NCBI RefSeq assembly: GCF_918741285.1
Contig: NZ_CAKKNC010000001.1
Span: 62,001-126,000, forward strand
From: Sphingobium sp. CECT 9361
GTDB taxonomy: Bacteria > Pseudomonadota > Alphaproteobacteria > Sphingomonadales > Sphingomonadaceae
Reading direction: 5' to 3'
Length of the DNA: 64,000 nucleotides
The position numbers and the translations under genes are program-made. Shown in pieces: positions 17,750 to 27,442 of the stretch (the stretch's first letter is position 1; every line of letters begins with the position of its first letter). The notes below the pieces were generated by a model. It searched no databases. It was given only the letters and a program-made list of their open reading frames with translations, and was not told the DNA's origin.

Positions 17750-19288
17750 TTACGTCGCAGATTTTCGGAACAAGGCCCGGTCTTCCGGCCCGAAACCGCG
17801 TTGCCAGATCACCAGCGCATAGACGCCCATCACCACCGGCACGCCGAACACCAGCTCGACCCATTCGAGACTATGTGGCAGCGCGACGAACGCCGCACCC
17901 GCCAGCGCCGCCACCAGCGCCGCCCAAAGCAACGCCCAGCGCCATGCATTTACCGGCGCATCCAACAACCGCGAGAGCAGCTTCGCCTTGACCAGCGAAC
18001 CCAGCCCAAGCGCTATGGTCAGCGCCAGTGCAGGCGCGGCAGCGATCACCATCGGACCAAGCTGCAACCGACGCGCGGCGATGATGAGAATGAAGCTCAA
18101 CCCCGCCTGCACCGCGATCATGCCCAGAGAGATCATCAGATTGCGGTGGCGCGCCATGTAAACAAGCGCCGATTCGCTGACCACCGCAGTCGCCGCCACC
18201 ACTTCGGCCGTGAGCAGGAAGGCCAGCGCGCCTGTGCCACCCACGAAGTTCGGCCCGACCAGACCCATCACCGCCTCACCGGGAATGCCGAGCGCCAAGG
18301 CAATTCCTGCTTGTGCGGCGATGATCCAGAAGCCGACCTGACTCACCTGCCGCGCGATGGCGGGCAAATTGTTCTCCGCCAGATTGCGGGTGATCACTGG
18401 ACCCAGAATGGGATCGAAGCTGGTTTTCAGCTTTTGCGGCAAAGAAGCGACCTGTTGCGCCACATAATAGATTCCGACGACATACGGCGCAGCAAACAGA
18501 CCCAGAATCGCCAGATCGAGCCTGCGCGATCCCCATTCCACGGCATCGGCGGCAGCAAGGGGCAGATTGTGGCGCGTCAACTTCCCCATGCTGTCCCATT
18601 GCGGACGCCAGCCGCGCGGCAAGCCATAATGCCGGATCATCGGCACCAGAGAGGCGATCAGGGCCAGCACCATCGACAGCACATAAGACAGGATCAGCCC
18701 GTCCCGCACCGAATAGAAATAGAAACCGAAGGCGCCGATACTGATCGCCCAAGGCTCTATGATCGATCGCGCGCGCACGGTTGCTGCAATATCGAAGCGA
18801 TAGGCGCAGGCCGCCAAGGCGATATCCGATCCCGCCACTGCGATGATGATCAGCGGCAGCAACCGGTCGAGACCGTTGATGCCACTGTTGGGGAACATCG
18901 CCTGCGGAAACAGGATGAGCAGTCCGGCGGCGGCCAGCGACGCCAGTACCGTCACCAACATCGCTTCGGTGACGACATGCCCATGGGGTCGTTCCGTCCG
19001 GCTGAGTTCGCCGGCAAGCCCACGTTTCAGCCCAAGAGTAGCAAGCTGTGCGGCAAACTCGACGACCAGTATCGCATAGGCAAAGCGGCCCAGCACCTCC
19101 GCGCCATAGAGCCGTCCGGCGATGAACAGGAACGGCAAGCGCGCTGCCAAACGCAGCAGGAAGCCGAAGATGTTGGTCCGCCCCCCTTTGGCGAGAGCGG
19201 CAATATCTTCCTCATCGCTGCGCACGCGATCGGCGGCGGCATTGGCCTGCCCCGCGTTCATTGCGCCGGAAGATGCCTGTACGGCCAA
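17750..19288 (-). CDS. polysaccharide/lipopolysaccharide flippase-like membrane protein
   Basis: 512 residues with about 12-14 hydrophobic helices, in the Wzx/MVF (polysaccharide biosynthesis protein) superfamily style. There is a cytoplasmic N-terminal tail of about 35 residues (acidic EEDIAALAKGGRTN), then helix-rich segments such as FGFLLRLAARLPFLFIAG. Family members flip undecaprenyl-linked oligosaccharides across the inner membrane. No glycosyltransferase cluster surrounds it. It lies downstream of gpsA on the same strand after an 82-bp gap. Confidence 0.82.
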   Translation of the reverse strand: MAVQASSGAMNAGQANAAADRVRSDEEDIAALAKGGRTNIFGFLLRLAARLPFLFIAGRLYGAEVLGRFAYAILVVEFAAQLATLGLKRGLAGELSRTERPHGHVVTEAMLVTVLASLAAAGLLILFPQAMFPNSGINGLDRLLPLIIIAVAGSDIALAACAYRFDIAATVRARSIIEPWAISIGAFGFYFYSVRDGLILSYVLSMVLALIASLVPMIRHYGLPRGWRPQWDSMGKLTRHNLPLAAADAVEWGSRRLDLAILGLFAAPYVVGIYYVAQQVASLPQKLKTSFDPILGPVITRNLAENNLPAIARQVSQVGFWIIAAQAGIALALGIPGEAVMGLVGPNFVGGTGALAFLLTAEVVAATAVVSESALVYMARHRNLMISLGMIAVQAGLSFILIIAARRLQLGPMVIAAAPALALTIALGLGSLVKAKLLSRLLDAPVNAWRWALLWAALVAALAGAAFVALPHSLEWVELVFGVPVVMGVYALVIWQRGFGPEDRALFRKSAT

Positions 19289-19370
19289 AATTCAGTAATC
19301 CCCTCTCGTTCAGCGACCGTCTGTATGGGATAATTACGCAGACGGGAAAGGATAAGATGCGCCGAAACGG

Positions 19371-20357
19371 TTAGCGGCCTGTCGATTCTGTGCGAATGGG
19401 ACGCGAAAGCAACGCTTCCACGACCTCCGCCACCGGCTGGCTGCCTTCCAGTAGCGCGCAGACAGCTTCGACTATGGGCATTTCCACGCCCGCAGCGCGT
19501 GCCACCTCGCGCAGCACGGGCGCAGTGAATGCACCTTCCGCCACCGTCCGCCGATTGGCGAGCAGTTCGGCGGCGGGCCGCCCTTCACCCAGCGCTTTAC
19601 CTAGTGAAAAATTGCGAGAATCGGTGGAGGAGCAGGTCAGCACCAGATCCCCCAGGCCGGACAGTCCCGACAGCGTCTCGGCGCGCGCGCCACGGGCAAG
19701 GCCGAAGCGCGTCATCTCCGCAAAGCCCCGGCTGATCAGAGCCGCGCGCGCGTTGAGGCCCAGCCCTGCACCATCCGCGACGCCGCAACCGATAGCGAGC
19801 ACATTCTTCACCGCTCCGCCGATCTCGGCCCCGATCACATCGTTGGACAGATACGGGCGAAAGGCGGGCCGCTTCATGCGCGCCGCGATCCGTTCGCCCA
19901 GCGGCTTGTCTTCGCACGCCAGCGTCACGGCTGTGGGCAATCCGCGCCCCACTTCATGCGCGAAGGTGGGGCCGGACAGCACTGCCACCGGGGCATCGGG
20001 ACACACCGCTTGCGCCGCTTCCGACATTAGCAGGCCCGTCCCTGCCTCGATGCCCTTGCAGCAGAGGATCAGGGGACGATTGCCGACATTGGCCGACGCC
20101 AGCACACTGCGCAGATGCTGTGCAGGGGTGACGAGCAGCAATGCGTCGCAATCAGCCAGGTCGTCGATGTCGCCAGTCGCCTGTATCCCCGTATCGAGCG
20201 CAATGTTCGGCAGATATAGCGGGTTTTCGCGACTCTCATTGATGGCAAGAACAACTTCCGGCTCCAGCGCCCATAGACGGACCGCTTCGCCGTCCGATGC
20301 AGCAACCTGCGCCAGTGCGGTGCCCCATGCGCCTGCACCGATGACTCCGATCTTCAT
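19371..20357 (-). CDS. gpsA: glycerol-3-phosphate dehydrogenase (NAD(P)+)
   Basis: 328 residues from the ATG at 20357, which overlaps the tsaD stop as ATGA; the longer frame upstream is a shadow of tsaD. N-terminal Rossmann loop [12 protein letters not shown] (about 5-16), catalytic-lysine segment [10 protein letters not shown] (about 107-116), [10 protein letters not shown], and the second conserved Lys in [13 protein letters not shown]. It makes sn-glycerol-3-phosphate for phospholipid synthesis. Confidence 0.95.
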   Translation of the reverse strand: MKIGVIGAGAWGTALAQVAASDGEAVRLWALEPEVVLAINESRENPLYLPNIALDTGIQATGDIDDLADCDALLLVTPAQHLRSVLASANVGNRPLILCCKGIEAGTGLLMSEAAQAVCPDAPVAVLSGPTFAHEVGRGLPTAVTLACEDKPLGERIAARMKRPAFRPYLSNDVIGAEIGGAVKNVLAIGCGVADGAGLGLNARAALISRGFAEMTRFGLARGARAETLSGLSGLGDLVLTCSSTDSRNFSLGKALGEGRPAAELLANRRTVAEGAFTAPVLREVARAAGVEMPIVEAVCALLEGSQPVAEVVEALLSRPIRTESTGR

Positions 20358-21388
20358 GCTTTCACTCCTGCACCGCGCGCGGCCTGTGCGTCCGGGTCGA
20401 GCGGCCAGCGTGGACGCGCGGCGAAATCCAACGCATCCGTCAACCCCAGCGAAAAGCGCTCCGCCCCTGCCCATGCGATCATCGCGGCGTTATCCGTACA
20501 TAGCCAGAGCGGCGGTGCCACGAAACGCAATCCTTGCGATGCGGCGAGCGTTTCGAGCGCCCCCCGAATCGCCTGATTCGCGGCAACCCCGCCTGCTACT
20601 ACGAACGCGGTCACATCAGGGTATGCAACAAGCTGCCGCCGCGCCCGATCCACCAGACAGTCGATCACCGCCTGCTGGAAGCTTGCGGCGATATCCTCCA
20701 CCGTATGCTGTCCCGATTGAGCCGCGCGCATGACTGCGCTTTTCAGCCCTGCAAAGGAGAAATGGGGCTCGCTTGTCCCCAGCAACGGGCGCGGCAAGGG
20801 TACGGCCTTGGGATTGCCGCGCGATGCCGCTTCCTCGACTGCCGGACCGCCGGGATAACCCAGCCCCAGCAATTTCGCGGTCTTGTCGAACGCTTCACCC
20901 GCTGCATCGTCGATGGTGGTCGCGAGACGCGCATAATTGCCCACACCCTTCACCAGCAGCAACTGGCAATGCCCACCGGAAACCAGCAGCAGCATGTAAG
21001 GAAATTGCAGCGTCGGATCAGACAAGCGCGGCGACAGCGCATGGCCCTCCAGATGATTGACCGCGACCAGCGGTTTTCCCGCCGCATGTGCCAGTGCCTT
21101 CCCCGTCACCAGTCCCACCATGACGCCACCGATCAGGCCCGGCCCCGCCGTCGCCGCAATCGCATCGACATCGGCGAGCTGCAGGCCTGCATCGGCAAAG
21201 GCGGCCTCGACCAGCGGAGTCAGCATCTCGACATGTGCGCGCGCGGCAATCTCCGGCACGACCCCGCCATAGGGGCGATGCGCCTCCTCCTGCGTCGCCA
21301 GCCGATGCGCCAAAATCCGCCCGTCATGCGTGACCAGCGCGGCCGCCGTTTCGTCGCAACTGGATTCAAGGCCAAGGATGATTGTCAT
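20354..21388 (-). CDS. tsaD: tRNA N6-adenosine threonylcarbamoyltransferase
   Basis: 344 residues from the ATG at 21388, giving the canonical start [18 protein letters not shown]; longer forms are not family-like. It transfers threonylcarbamoyl to A37 of ANN-decoding tRNAs (t6A) with TsaB/TsaE. Iron-binding histidines are in [10 protein letters not shown] (about 110-119); nucleotide-binding [11 protein letters not shown] follows. It is co-transcribed with gpsA and divergent from hemC, with a 44-bp shared upstream region. Confidence 0.96.
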   Translation of the reverse strand: MTIILGLESSCDETAAALVTHDGRILAHRLATQEEAHRPYGGVVPEIAARAHVEMLTPLVEAAFADAGLQLADVDAIAATAGPGLIGGVMVGLVTGKALAHAAGKPLVAVNHLEGHALSPRLSDPTLQFPYMLLLVSGGHCQLLLVKGVGNYARLATTIDDAAGEAFDKTAKLLGLGYPGGPAVEEAASRGNPKAVPLPRPLLGTSEPHFSFAGLKSAVMRAAQSGQHTVEDIAASFQQAVIDCLVDRARRQLVAYPDVTAFVVAGGVAANQAIRGALETLAASQGLRFVAPPLWLCTDNAAMIAWAGAERFSLGLTDALDFAARPRWPLDPDAQAARGAGVKA

Positions 21389-21432
21389 GGGGCTTCCCTC
21401 TAGTGCCTGTGCTGGATAGAAGGAAGCGACAT

Positions 21433-22377
21433 ATGGTCGAACGCCCTTCCCCTCTTCGCTTAGGCACACGCGGATCGCCGCTGGCCGTTGTACAGGCCAA
21501 TATGGTCGCTTCCGCGCTGTGCGCCACCCATGGATGGGAGCCGGAGGCAGTCGAGATCGTCACGGTGAAGACGAGCGGCGACCGGATTCAGGATCGCGCA
21601 CTGGCCGATATCGGCGGCAAGGCGCTGTGGACCAAGGAACTGGACCGGGCGCTGATCGATGGCGACATCCATTTCGCAGTCCACTCGATGAAGGACGTGG
21701 AAACGGTCCGCCCCGCCGAAATCGTCATTGCAGCGATGCTGCCACGCGCCGATGTCCGGGACAAGTTGGTGGGCGCGGAGAGCCTTGCAGAATTGCGCGA
21801 GGGCGCGGTGCTGGGTACCAGCTCACCGCGCCGTGCCGCACAGGTGCGCCGGTTGCGGCCCGACATCACGACCACGCTGTTTCGCGGCAATGTCGCCACG
21901 CGGCTTGCCAAGGTTACGGCTGGCGAAGTCGACGCGACACTGCTAGCGGCAGCGGGGCTGGATCGTCTGGGCCAGCATGATATTGGCAACCCGATCCCGA
22001 TCGACGTCATGATGCCCGCGCCCGCGCAAGGCGCGGTGGGTATCGAGACGCTGGCAGCCAATACAGAAGTGATTGCATTGCTCGCGGCGATTTCCGACGC
22101 CGATACGCTCGATTGCGTATTGGCGGAAAGGGCGTTGCTGCTGGCGCTAGGCGGCAATTGTCATTCGCCGATCGGTGCGCTCGCCCGGATCGAAGGCGAC
22201 GCCATTTTCCTGACCGCCGAAATCCTGACGGGCAATGGCAGCGAGCGTGTCTCCGACACGGCACTGTTTCCCCGCGACGACCTGTCAGCGGCGTCCGATC
22301 TGGGCCGCGCGCTGCTGACCCAAGCCACGCCCGCGATCCGCGCTCTGTTCGATGGCGTGCCAGAGGCGTCGGCATAA
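21433..22377 (+). CDS. hemC: porphobilinogen deaminase (hydroxymethylbilane synthase)
   Basis: 314 residues from the ATG at 21433 (AGGA ribosome site); an upstream ATG lies inside tsaD. It polymerises four porphobilinogens to hydroxymethylbilane. Visible features are [14 protein letters not shown] at the N-terminus, the catalytic HSMKDVE segment, [10 protein letters not shown], and the dipyrromethane-cofactor Cys in GGNCHSPIG at about residue 242. It is first of the hemC-hemD-Mic60 cluster. Confidence 0.97.
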   Translation: MVERPSPLRLGTRGSPLAVVQANMVASALCATHGWEPEAVEIVTVKTSGDRIQDRALADIGGKALWTKELDRALIDGDIHFAVHSMKDVETVRPAEIVIAAMLPRADVRDKLVGAESLAELREGAVLGTSSPRRAAQVRRLRPDITTTLFRGNVATRLAKVTAGEVDATLLAAAGLDRLGQHDIGNPIPIDVMMPAPAQGAVGIETLAANTEVIALLAAISDADTLDCVLAERALLLALGGNCHSPIGALARIEGDAIFLTAEILTGNGSERVSDTALFPRDDLSAASDLGRALLTQATPAIRALFDGVPEASA

Positions 22378-22391
22378 TCCTGTCTTGCCCC

Positions 22392-23054
22392 TTGCTGGTG
22401 CTGCGCCCGGACCCCGGTGCGGAAGGCACCGTCGCCAAAGCGCGCGAAGCGGGCTTCGACGCGCAATCCTATCCGCTGTTTCTGGTGGCCCCATTGCCCT
22501 GGACCGGACCGGAGCCGCATCTGGTCGACGCCGTGATGTTCACCAGCGCCAATGGCGCGCGGCTGGGCGGCGCGCAGCTTGCCCGCTACACGCATCTGCC
22601 GGCCTTTGCCGTGGGTGGCGCAACAGCGCAGGCGGCGCGTGACGCCGGTTTCGCATCCGTCGAAAGCGGTGACGACGGCGTGCAGAAGCTTGTCCCGGTC
22701 CTAGCGCGGCAGGGCCATAGGAACATACTCCACATCTCCGGTCGGGACATTCGCACATTCGATCCGCAAGGGCTGCGCATCGTATCGGCGTGCGTATATG
22801 CGGCGGTCGAGCGCGGCAATGCCGAGGATTTGCTTGCATTGCTGACGCCGGGCATGATTTTGCTGGTCCATTCGCCACGCGCGGGCGGGCGGCTGGCGGA
22901 TCTCGTCCCCCTTGATCGCCGTTCGCATCTGCATATCGTGGCGATCAGCGCCGCCGCGCAGACAAACTGCGGCGAAGGCTGGGCCAGTGCGTCCGCCGCC
23001 CCCAGCCCGAACGATCATGCAATGCTGGCTCTCGCCGCCGGATTGTGCGAATGA
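22392..23054 (+). CDS. hemD: uroporphyrinogen-III synthase
   Basis: About 220 residues. It closes and inverts ring D to give uroporphyrinogen III. Family features: LVLRPDPGAEGTVAKAREAG at the N-terminus, AVMFTSANGARL near 50-61, FAVGGATAQAAR near 75-86 and ILLVHSPRAGGRLADL near 156-171. No ATG or near-ATG codon fits; the best start is TTG at 22392 (MLVLRP), with GTG at 22398 possible. It begins 14 nt after the hemC stop without a clear ribosome site, implying translational coupling. Function is secure; the start is not. Confidence 0.88.
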   Translation: MLVLRPDPGAEGTVAKAREAGFDAQSYPLFLVAPLPWTGPEPHLVDAVMFTSANGARLGGAQLARYTHLPAFAVGGATAQAARDAGFASVESGDDGVQKLVPVLARQGHRNILHISGRDIRTFDPQGLRIVSACVYAAVERGNAEDLLALLTPGMILLVHSPRAGGRLADLVPLDRRSHLHIVAISAAAQTNCGEGWASASAAPSPNDHAMLALAAGLCE

Positions 23055-23094
23055 CCATCCTGCTCCTGACTGATTGGGTCGATAAGGAAACGGC

Positions 23095-24078
23095 ATGAGC
23101 CAAGACAGCCAAAGCCCCCTGCCGCTCGGCACAGCGGATGTAACCCCCGAAACTATGGTGGGCGATACCGCTTCTGCAGCAGGCGCTGCAGGCCCTGCCC
23201 CCCGCGCCTTTCGTGAACGGCGGCGCAGCAATACACGCTGGCTGATCCTGTTGATCGCTATTGCCTTCATTGGCGGCATCGTTGCCGCGATGATTGCCTA
23301 CCCCAGAGTCGTCGCATGGCGCACGGGCACTACCGCGCAATCTGCTCAGGTTGCGTCGGTGAATGGAACAAATCCGCGCGCCGCGAGCCCTGCCGTTCCC
23401 CTCGATGCCCAACGTCAGGATGTGCTCGCCACCCGCATGACCGAACTGGAGGATCGCCTCGCGCGCGTTTCCGTCGCGGCGCAAACTGCTTCGGGCAACG
23501 CGACCCGCGCAGAGGGCTTGCTGGTCGCCTTCGCAGCGCGCCGTGCACTCGATAGCGGCGCACCTTTGGGGTATATTGAGGGACAATTGCGGCTTCGCTT
23601 CGGTCAGGCACAGCCGCGGGCCGTCGCCACCATCATCAATGCCGCGCGCGAACCGGTAACGCTGACAGACTTGCAAGGCGGATTCGAGGATATCGCGCCA
23701 TCGCTGCGCACAAGCCCCCCCGGCACAAGTTGGTGGACGTCGGTGGAGCGCGAAGTGCGGGGCATGGTCATCGTGCGCAAGGCATCGACTCCTTCACCCC
23801 TGCCCGAGCGCGTTATTCCACGCATTCAGCGCCTTCTGTCGGCGGGACGGGTCGCGCCCGCGATGGAGGAAGTCGCCCGTTTGCCCGGTAAGGCCAATGC
23901 CGAACGCTGGCTACAGATTGCCCGTCGCTATCGCGAGGCAAGGCGTGCGCTGGATCTGATCGAGACTGCCGCTATTCTGGAAAGTCCGCCGGTGCGCCTC
24001 GTTCCAGCAGAAAATATGGCGACACCGGGCGCCACATCGCCAACCGCTCGACCCACGATGAGCATGCCGCAAAACTAA
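23095..24078 (+). CDS. Mic60/mitofilin-like inner membrane protein of the heme cluster
   Basis: 327 residues. A disordered Pro/Ala-rich cytoplasmic N-terminus (about 1-45), one membrane helix (about 50-70, LILLIAIAFIGGIVAAMIA), a coiled-coil-prone segment (about 105-140) and a C-terminal helical domain (mitofilin-like, about 225-300). Alphaproteobacterial Mic60 homologues (COG4223) sit in exactly this position after hemD and help shape intracytoplasmic membranes in some species; a role here is inferred from order and topology. Confidence 0.8.
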   Translation: MSQDSQSPLPLGTADVTPETMVGDTASAAGAAGPAPRAFRERRRSNTRWLILLIAIAFIGGIVAAMIAYPRVVAWRTGTTAQSAQVASVNGTNPRAASPAVPLDAQRQDVLATRMTELEDRLARVSVAAQTASGNATRAEGLLVAFAARRALDSGAPLGYIEGQLRLRFGQAQPRAVATIINAAREPVTLTDLQGGFEDIAPSLRTSPPGTSWWTSVEREVRGMVIVRKASTPSPLPERVIPRIQRLLSAGRVAPAMEEVARLPGKANAERWLQIARRYREARRALDLIETAAILESPPVRLVPAENMATPGATSPTARPTMSMPQN

Positions 24079-24080
24079 TT

Positions 24081-24124
24081 GCGTCATCGTCACGCAATCT
24101 TCACGTCATAAATCTTTCATAAAT
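24081..24124 (+). promoter_or_regulatory. Pho-box-like tandem direct repeats (PhoB operator)
   Basis: Two 11-mers in direct repeat, ACGTCATAAAT (24103-24113) and CTTTCATAAAT (24114-24124), match the enterobacterial Pho box half-site CTGTCATAAAT at 9 and 10 of 11 positions. Weaker units in the same 11-nt phase (GTCAT at 24083, GCAAT at 24094) extend it. A TCTATA -10 candidate follows 10 bp after the repeats, the usual PhoB spacing. Confidence 0.6.
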
Positions 24125-24134
24125 CTTCGACGTG

Positions 24135-24140
24135 TCTATA
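24135..24140 (+). promoter_or_regulatory. candidate -10 element, apparently leaderless mRNA
   Basis: TCTATA lies 10 bp after the Pho-box repeats and 8 bp before the ATG at 24149, so transcription would start at or beside the start codon. There is no obvious ribosome site. Confidence 0.45.
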
Positions 24141-24148
24141 TCGGTGGT

Positions 24149-24859
24149 ATGTCCCGTGCCATCGCCCTTACCGATTCTCGCGCCATTGGCGTTGCTGCGC
24201 CCTCCAAGGCGTTGCTGGCGGGCGAAGTGCGCGCATTTGTCCATATGCGTTGGGCCGCAGCGTTCGGTCGAGCCGTCTCCCTTCCCGTACAGGGCGAAGG
24301 CCGCCCCGTTCTGGTGCTGCCCGGATTTATGGCTTCCGACAATACCACCGCGCGGTTGCGGCGGTCGTTGACCGCAGCTGGATTTGCAGCACATGGCTGG
24401 GGCCTTGGCCGTAATTTGGGCGTCAGTGCTGATATGCTCGAAGCGATCGACCGGCGCGTTGCCACGATTGCTGCCGACCGCCCCGTCACCATCATTGGCT
24501 GGAGTCTTGGCGGCTTGATCGCGCGCGAATATGCCAAGCGCGCGCCCGACCGCGTCAACCGCGTCATCACCATGGGCAGCCCCTTTTCGGGCGATCCCCG
24601 CGCGAACAACGCTTGGCGCATGTATGAACGTGTCGCCGGTCATCCGGTGGACCGCCCGCCCGTGCAGTGCATATTGTCGGAAAAGCCCAGCGTCACCACC
24701 ATCGCCTGCTGGTCGGCTCGTGACGGCGTCGTTGCCCCTGCGTCAGCGCGCGGACAGGATGGCGAGCGCGACATGGCGCTGGAATTCGATTGCACGCACA
24801 TGGCGTTCATTGCCGATCCCAAAGCGATCCGGACAGTGTCCCGACTTATCGTCGGCTGA
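24149..24859 (+). CDS. alpha/beta hydrolase (lipase/PGAP1-like)
   Basis: 236 residues. An alpha/beta-hydrolase core with VLVLPGFMAS (oxyanion strand, about 50-60), the nucleophile elbow GWSLGG (Ser at about residue 120), and a C-terminal His in DCTHMAF (about 216). The general fold resembles LipA/PGAP1-type esterases; the substrate is unknown. There is no signal peptide. It sits behind a Pho-box-like repeat, so a role under phosphate limitation, for example lipid or ester turnover, is a hypothesis. Convergent with the thioesterase gene. Confidence 0.82.
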   Translation: MSRAIALTDSRAIGVAAPSKALLAGEVRAFVHMRWAAAFGRAVSLPVQGEGRPVLVLPGFMASDNTTARLRRSLTAAGFAAHGWGLGRNLGVSADMLEAIDRRVATIAADRPVTIIGWSLGGLIAREYAKRAPDRVNRVITMGSPFSGDPRANNAWRMYERVAGHPVDRPPVQCILSEKPSVTTIACWSARDGVVAPASARGQDGERDMALEFDCTHMAFIADPKAIRTVSRLIVG

Positions 24860-24880
24860 TTGACGGTCCCGACGGGGCGC

Positions 24881-25276
24881 TCACACCAGAAACGGCGCAG
24901 CCACCTCCGGCGGGATGCGCAATATCCTGCCACTGGCACGGTCCACGATCACCCAGGTCGATTTTGCGTTGACCTTTACCTTGCCGTCGGGTCCAGCGAA
25001 CTCCACGAAGCGGTCGAAGCGCGCGCCGCGAGGACTGTCGCCGACCCATGTCGTCGCAGTCACCGTGTCGCCCATCTGTACATTGCCGCGATAGTCGATC
25101 TCGTGCCGGTTCACGACCCACGCATATGCGTCTACATGCGCAGGGTCCGCCTTCGCCTGCCAGTGCCGGGTGGCGACCTCCTGCAACCACTGCACCCAGA
25201 CCGCGTTGTTCACATGCCCCATCTCGTCGATATGTTCAGGGAGCGCGGTCAGGGTAGTGACGAACGGCGTCGGCAT
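24881..25276 (-). CDS. acyl-CoA thioesterase, 4HBT (YbgC/FadM-like)
   Basis: 131 residues, single hotdog fold. The YbgC-type active-site loop EHIDEMGHVNNAVWVQWLQ, read only as HIDEMGHVNN, has the catalytic Asp at about residue 17, followed by WVVNRHEIDYRGNVQMGD, the dimer strand. It hydrolyses acyl-CoA or related thioesters. It starts 4 bp after the stop of the peptidase gene upstream, so the two are likely co-transcribed. Confidence 0.87.
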   Translation of the reverse strand: MPTPFVTTLTALPEHIDEMGHVNNAVWVQWLQEVATRHWQAKADPAHVDAYAWVVNRHEIDYRGNVQMGDTVTATTWVGDSPRGARFDRFVEFAGPDGKVKVNAKSTWVIVDRASGRILRIPPEVAAPFLV

Positions 25277-25280
25277 AGCT

Positions 25281-27341
25281 TCAGTCCGTCATGCCCATTT
25301 GCCAGAGGATGAACGCGAACTCCTCCGCGGACTCATGCAGACTTTCGAAGCGTCCCGATTTGCCGCCATGCCCAGCGCCCATATTGACCTTGAGCAATAG
25401 GATATTGTCGTCCGTCTTGGTCGCGCGCAGCCGCGCCACCCACTTTGCCGGCTCCCAATAGGTCACGCGCGGATCGTTGAGACCGGCCGTAACCAGCAGC
25501 GGCGGATAAGCCTGTGCCTTCACATTGTTATAGGGACAGTAAGACAGGATCGTTTCGAACGCTGCCTTGTCCTCGATGGGGTTGCCCCATTCCGGCCATT
25601 CGCCCGGTGTCAGCGGCAGGCTTTCGTCCAGCATCGTGTTCAGCACATCGACGAAGGGCACATGCGCCACCACCGCGCCCCATAAATCGGGATCACTGTT
25701 GATGACCGCGCCCATCAGCTCTCCGCCCGCAGACCCGCCTGAAATGCTGATCCGACCCTTTGCGGTATAGTCGCGCTGGATCAGACCCTTGGCGACATCC
25801 ACGAAATCATTGAAGGTGTTAGTTCGCTTTTCCAGCTTCCCGTCCAGATACCATTGCTGGCCCAGATCGTCGCCGCCGCGGATATGCGCGAGGGCAAAGG
25901 CAAAGCCCCTGTCAAGCAGCGACAGCCGCCCGGCGGAAAAGCCCGGCTCCATAGCTATGCCATAAGCACCATAGCCATACAGATGCAGTGGCCCCGTGCC
26001 GTCCTTCGCAAAATCCTTGGGGTAGACGATCGATACCGGAATGTCCGTGCCGTCACGCGCCGGGATCATCAGCCGCTCGGTCGTGTAGAGCGAGGCATCG
26101 TAACCGGACGGAATTTCCTGAATCTTCAGGACTTCCAGCCGGTCGTCCGCCATGTGATAATCATAGATCGTGTCTGGCGTGACCATCGATTCATAGCCAA
26201 GACGCAGCACCTTGACGTCATATTCGGGGTTGTCGTCCAGGCTGGCGGAGTAGCTGGCTTCAGGGAAAGCGATCCGCTTCGCGCTATGCGTATCGTAATC
26301 GCGAATTTCGATCTGATCGAGACCGTCGTCGCGGCCTTCCGTGACGTAGAAATTCTTGAAGAGCGTGAAATCGGTCAGGTAAAAGCGTTCCGATGCACCG
26401 ATAACTTCGGTCCATTGGTCGGGCGTTGCCAGCGGTGCCTTGACCAGCCGGAAATTGGGATGCGTATCGTTCGTGCGGATGTAGAGCGTCCCCTCCCGCT
26501 CATCGACATCATATTCGCGCCCTGCCTGCCGCGCCGATACCAGCACCGGCTTGGCCAGCGGGTCGTTGGCGGGCACCAGCCAGGCTTCGCTCGTCACATG
26601 ATCGCCCGTCGCCAGCACGATCCACTTTTCCGATGAGGTCAGCCCGATGCTGACACGAAAGCCTTCGTCATCCTCATGGAACAACTCGACATCGCTTTCG
26701 ACAGGCGTTCCCAGCCAGTGGAGCCGCGCATTGTCCGTCCGCCAGTTTTCATTGGCGAGGCTGTAGAGCAACCCCTTGCTGTCGCTCGTCCATACCAGGG
26801 ACGACAGCGTGCCGGGAATGACGTCGGGGAGCATCTCGTCTGTCGACAGATCCTTGATCCGCGCTTCGAACCGTTCCGATCCATCGGTGTCGATGGCGTA
26901 AGCCAGATAGCGTCCGCAATGGGAGACGGACATCGCACCCAGCCGGAAATACTCATGGTCCTGCGCCAGCGCAGGCTCATCGAGGATCAACTGGTCCGCG
27001 CCACCGCCCACAGGACGACGAAACCATTTGCGGTACTGCGCGCCCTTTTCGAATGCGCGCCAGTACACATAGTCGCCATCCTTTTGCGGAACCGAGCTAT
27101 CGTCTTCCTTGATCCGTCCCTTCATCTCGGCAAACAGCGTGTCGGTCAGCGCCTTGTGCGGCGTCATCGCACCTTCAAAAAATGCTGTTTCCGCCTTCAG
27201 ATATGACAGCACGTCCTCATCCGTGACCTTCGGATAACCCGGATCGCGTAGCCAAGACCACGGATCGTCGATGGTTATGCCATGAGTCGTAAAGCTGTAC
27301 GGACGGGTAAGTGCCTTTGGAGGCGTCGTGTTTTCTGTCAT
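25281..27341 (-). CDS. ptrB: S9A family peptidase, oligopeptidase B-like
   Basis: 686 residues. An N-terminal seven-bladed propeller (about 70-410) caps a C-terminal alpha/beta-hydrolase domain. The nucleophile Ser is in GGSAGGELMG at about residue 535 and the catalytic His in GAGHGGKSGR at about 658; the acid is in the LNDPRV segment. The family cleaves short peptides after basic residues in the cytoplasm. It is divergent from the aminopeptidase P gene, with 101 bp between starts. Confidence 0.92.
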   Translation of the reverse strand: MTENTTPPKALTRPYSFTTHGITIDDPWSWLRDPGYPKVTDEDVLSYLKAETAFFEGAMTPHKALTDTLFAEMKGRIKEDDSSVPQKDGDYVYWRAFEKGAQYRKWFRRPVGGGADQLILDEPALAQDHEYFRLGAMSVSHCGRYLAYAIDTDGSERFEARIKDLSTDEMLPDVIPGTLSSLVWTSDSKGLLYSLANENWRTDNARLHWLGTPVESDVELFHEDDEGFRVSIGLTSSEKWIVLATGDHVTSEAWLVPANDPLAKPVLVSARQAGREYDVDEREGTLYIRTNDTHPNFRLVKAPLATPDQWTEVIGASERFYLTDFTLFKNFYVTEGRDDGLDQIEIRDYDTHSAKRIAFPEASYSASLDDNPEYDVKVLRLGYESMVTPDTIYDYHMADDRLEVLKIQEIPSGYDASLYTTERLMIPARDGTDIPVSIVYPKDFAKDGTGPLHLYGYGAYGIAMEPGFSAGRLSLLDRGFAFALAHIRGGDDLGQQWYLDGKLEKRTNTFNDFVDVAKGLIQRDYTAKGRISISGGSAGGELMGAVINSDPDLWGAVVAHVPFVDVLNTMLDESLPLTPGEWPEWGNPIEDKAAFETILSYCPYNNVKAQAYPPLLVTAGLNDPRVTYWEPAKWVARLRATKTDDNILLLKVNMGAGHGGKSGRFESLHESAEEFAFILWQMGMTD

Positions 27342-27442
27342 GCGGGCCTTTTGTCCTGACAGCGGCGCTGGCGCAACTGCCTGTGCGTGGCTATGTTAGG
27401 GTGGTAACCCACGATACAAGTCGCACAACCGGGAAATTCTGC

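Noticed and set aside
17801..19333. 510-codon open frame antisense to the flippase
   Set aside because: Composition is Gln/Arg/His-rich with no domain; the opposite strand encodes a clear polytopic flippase.
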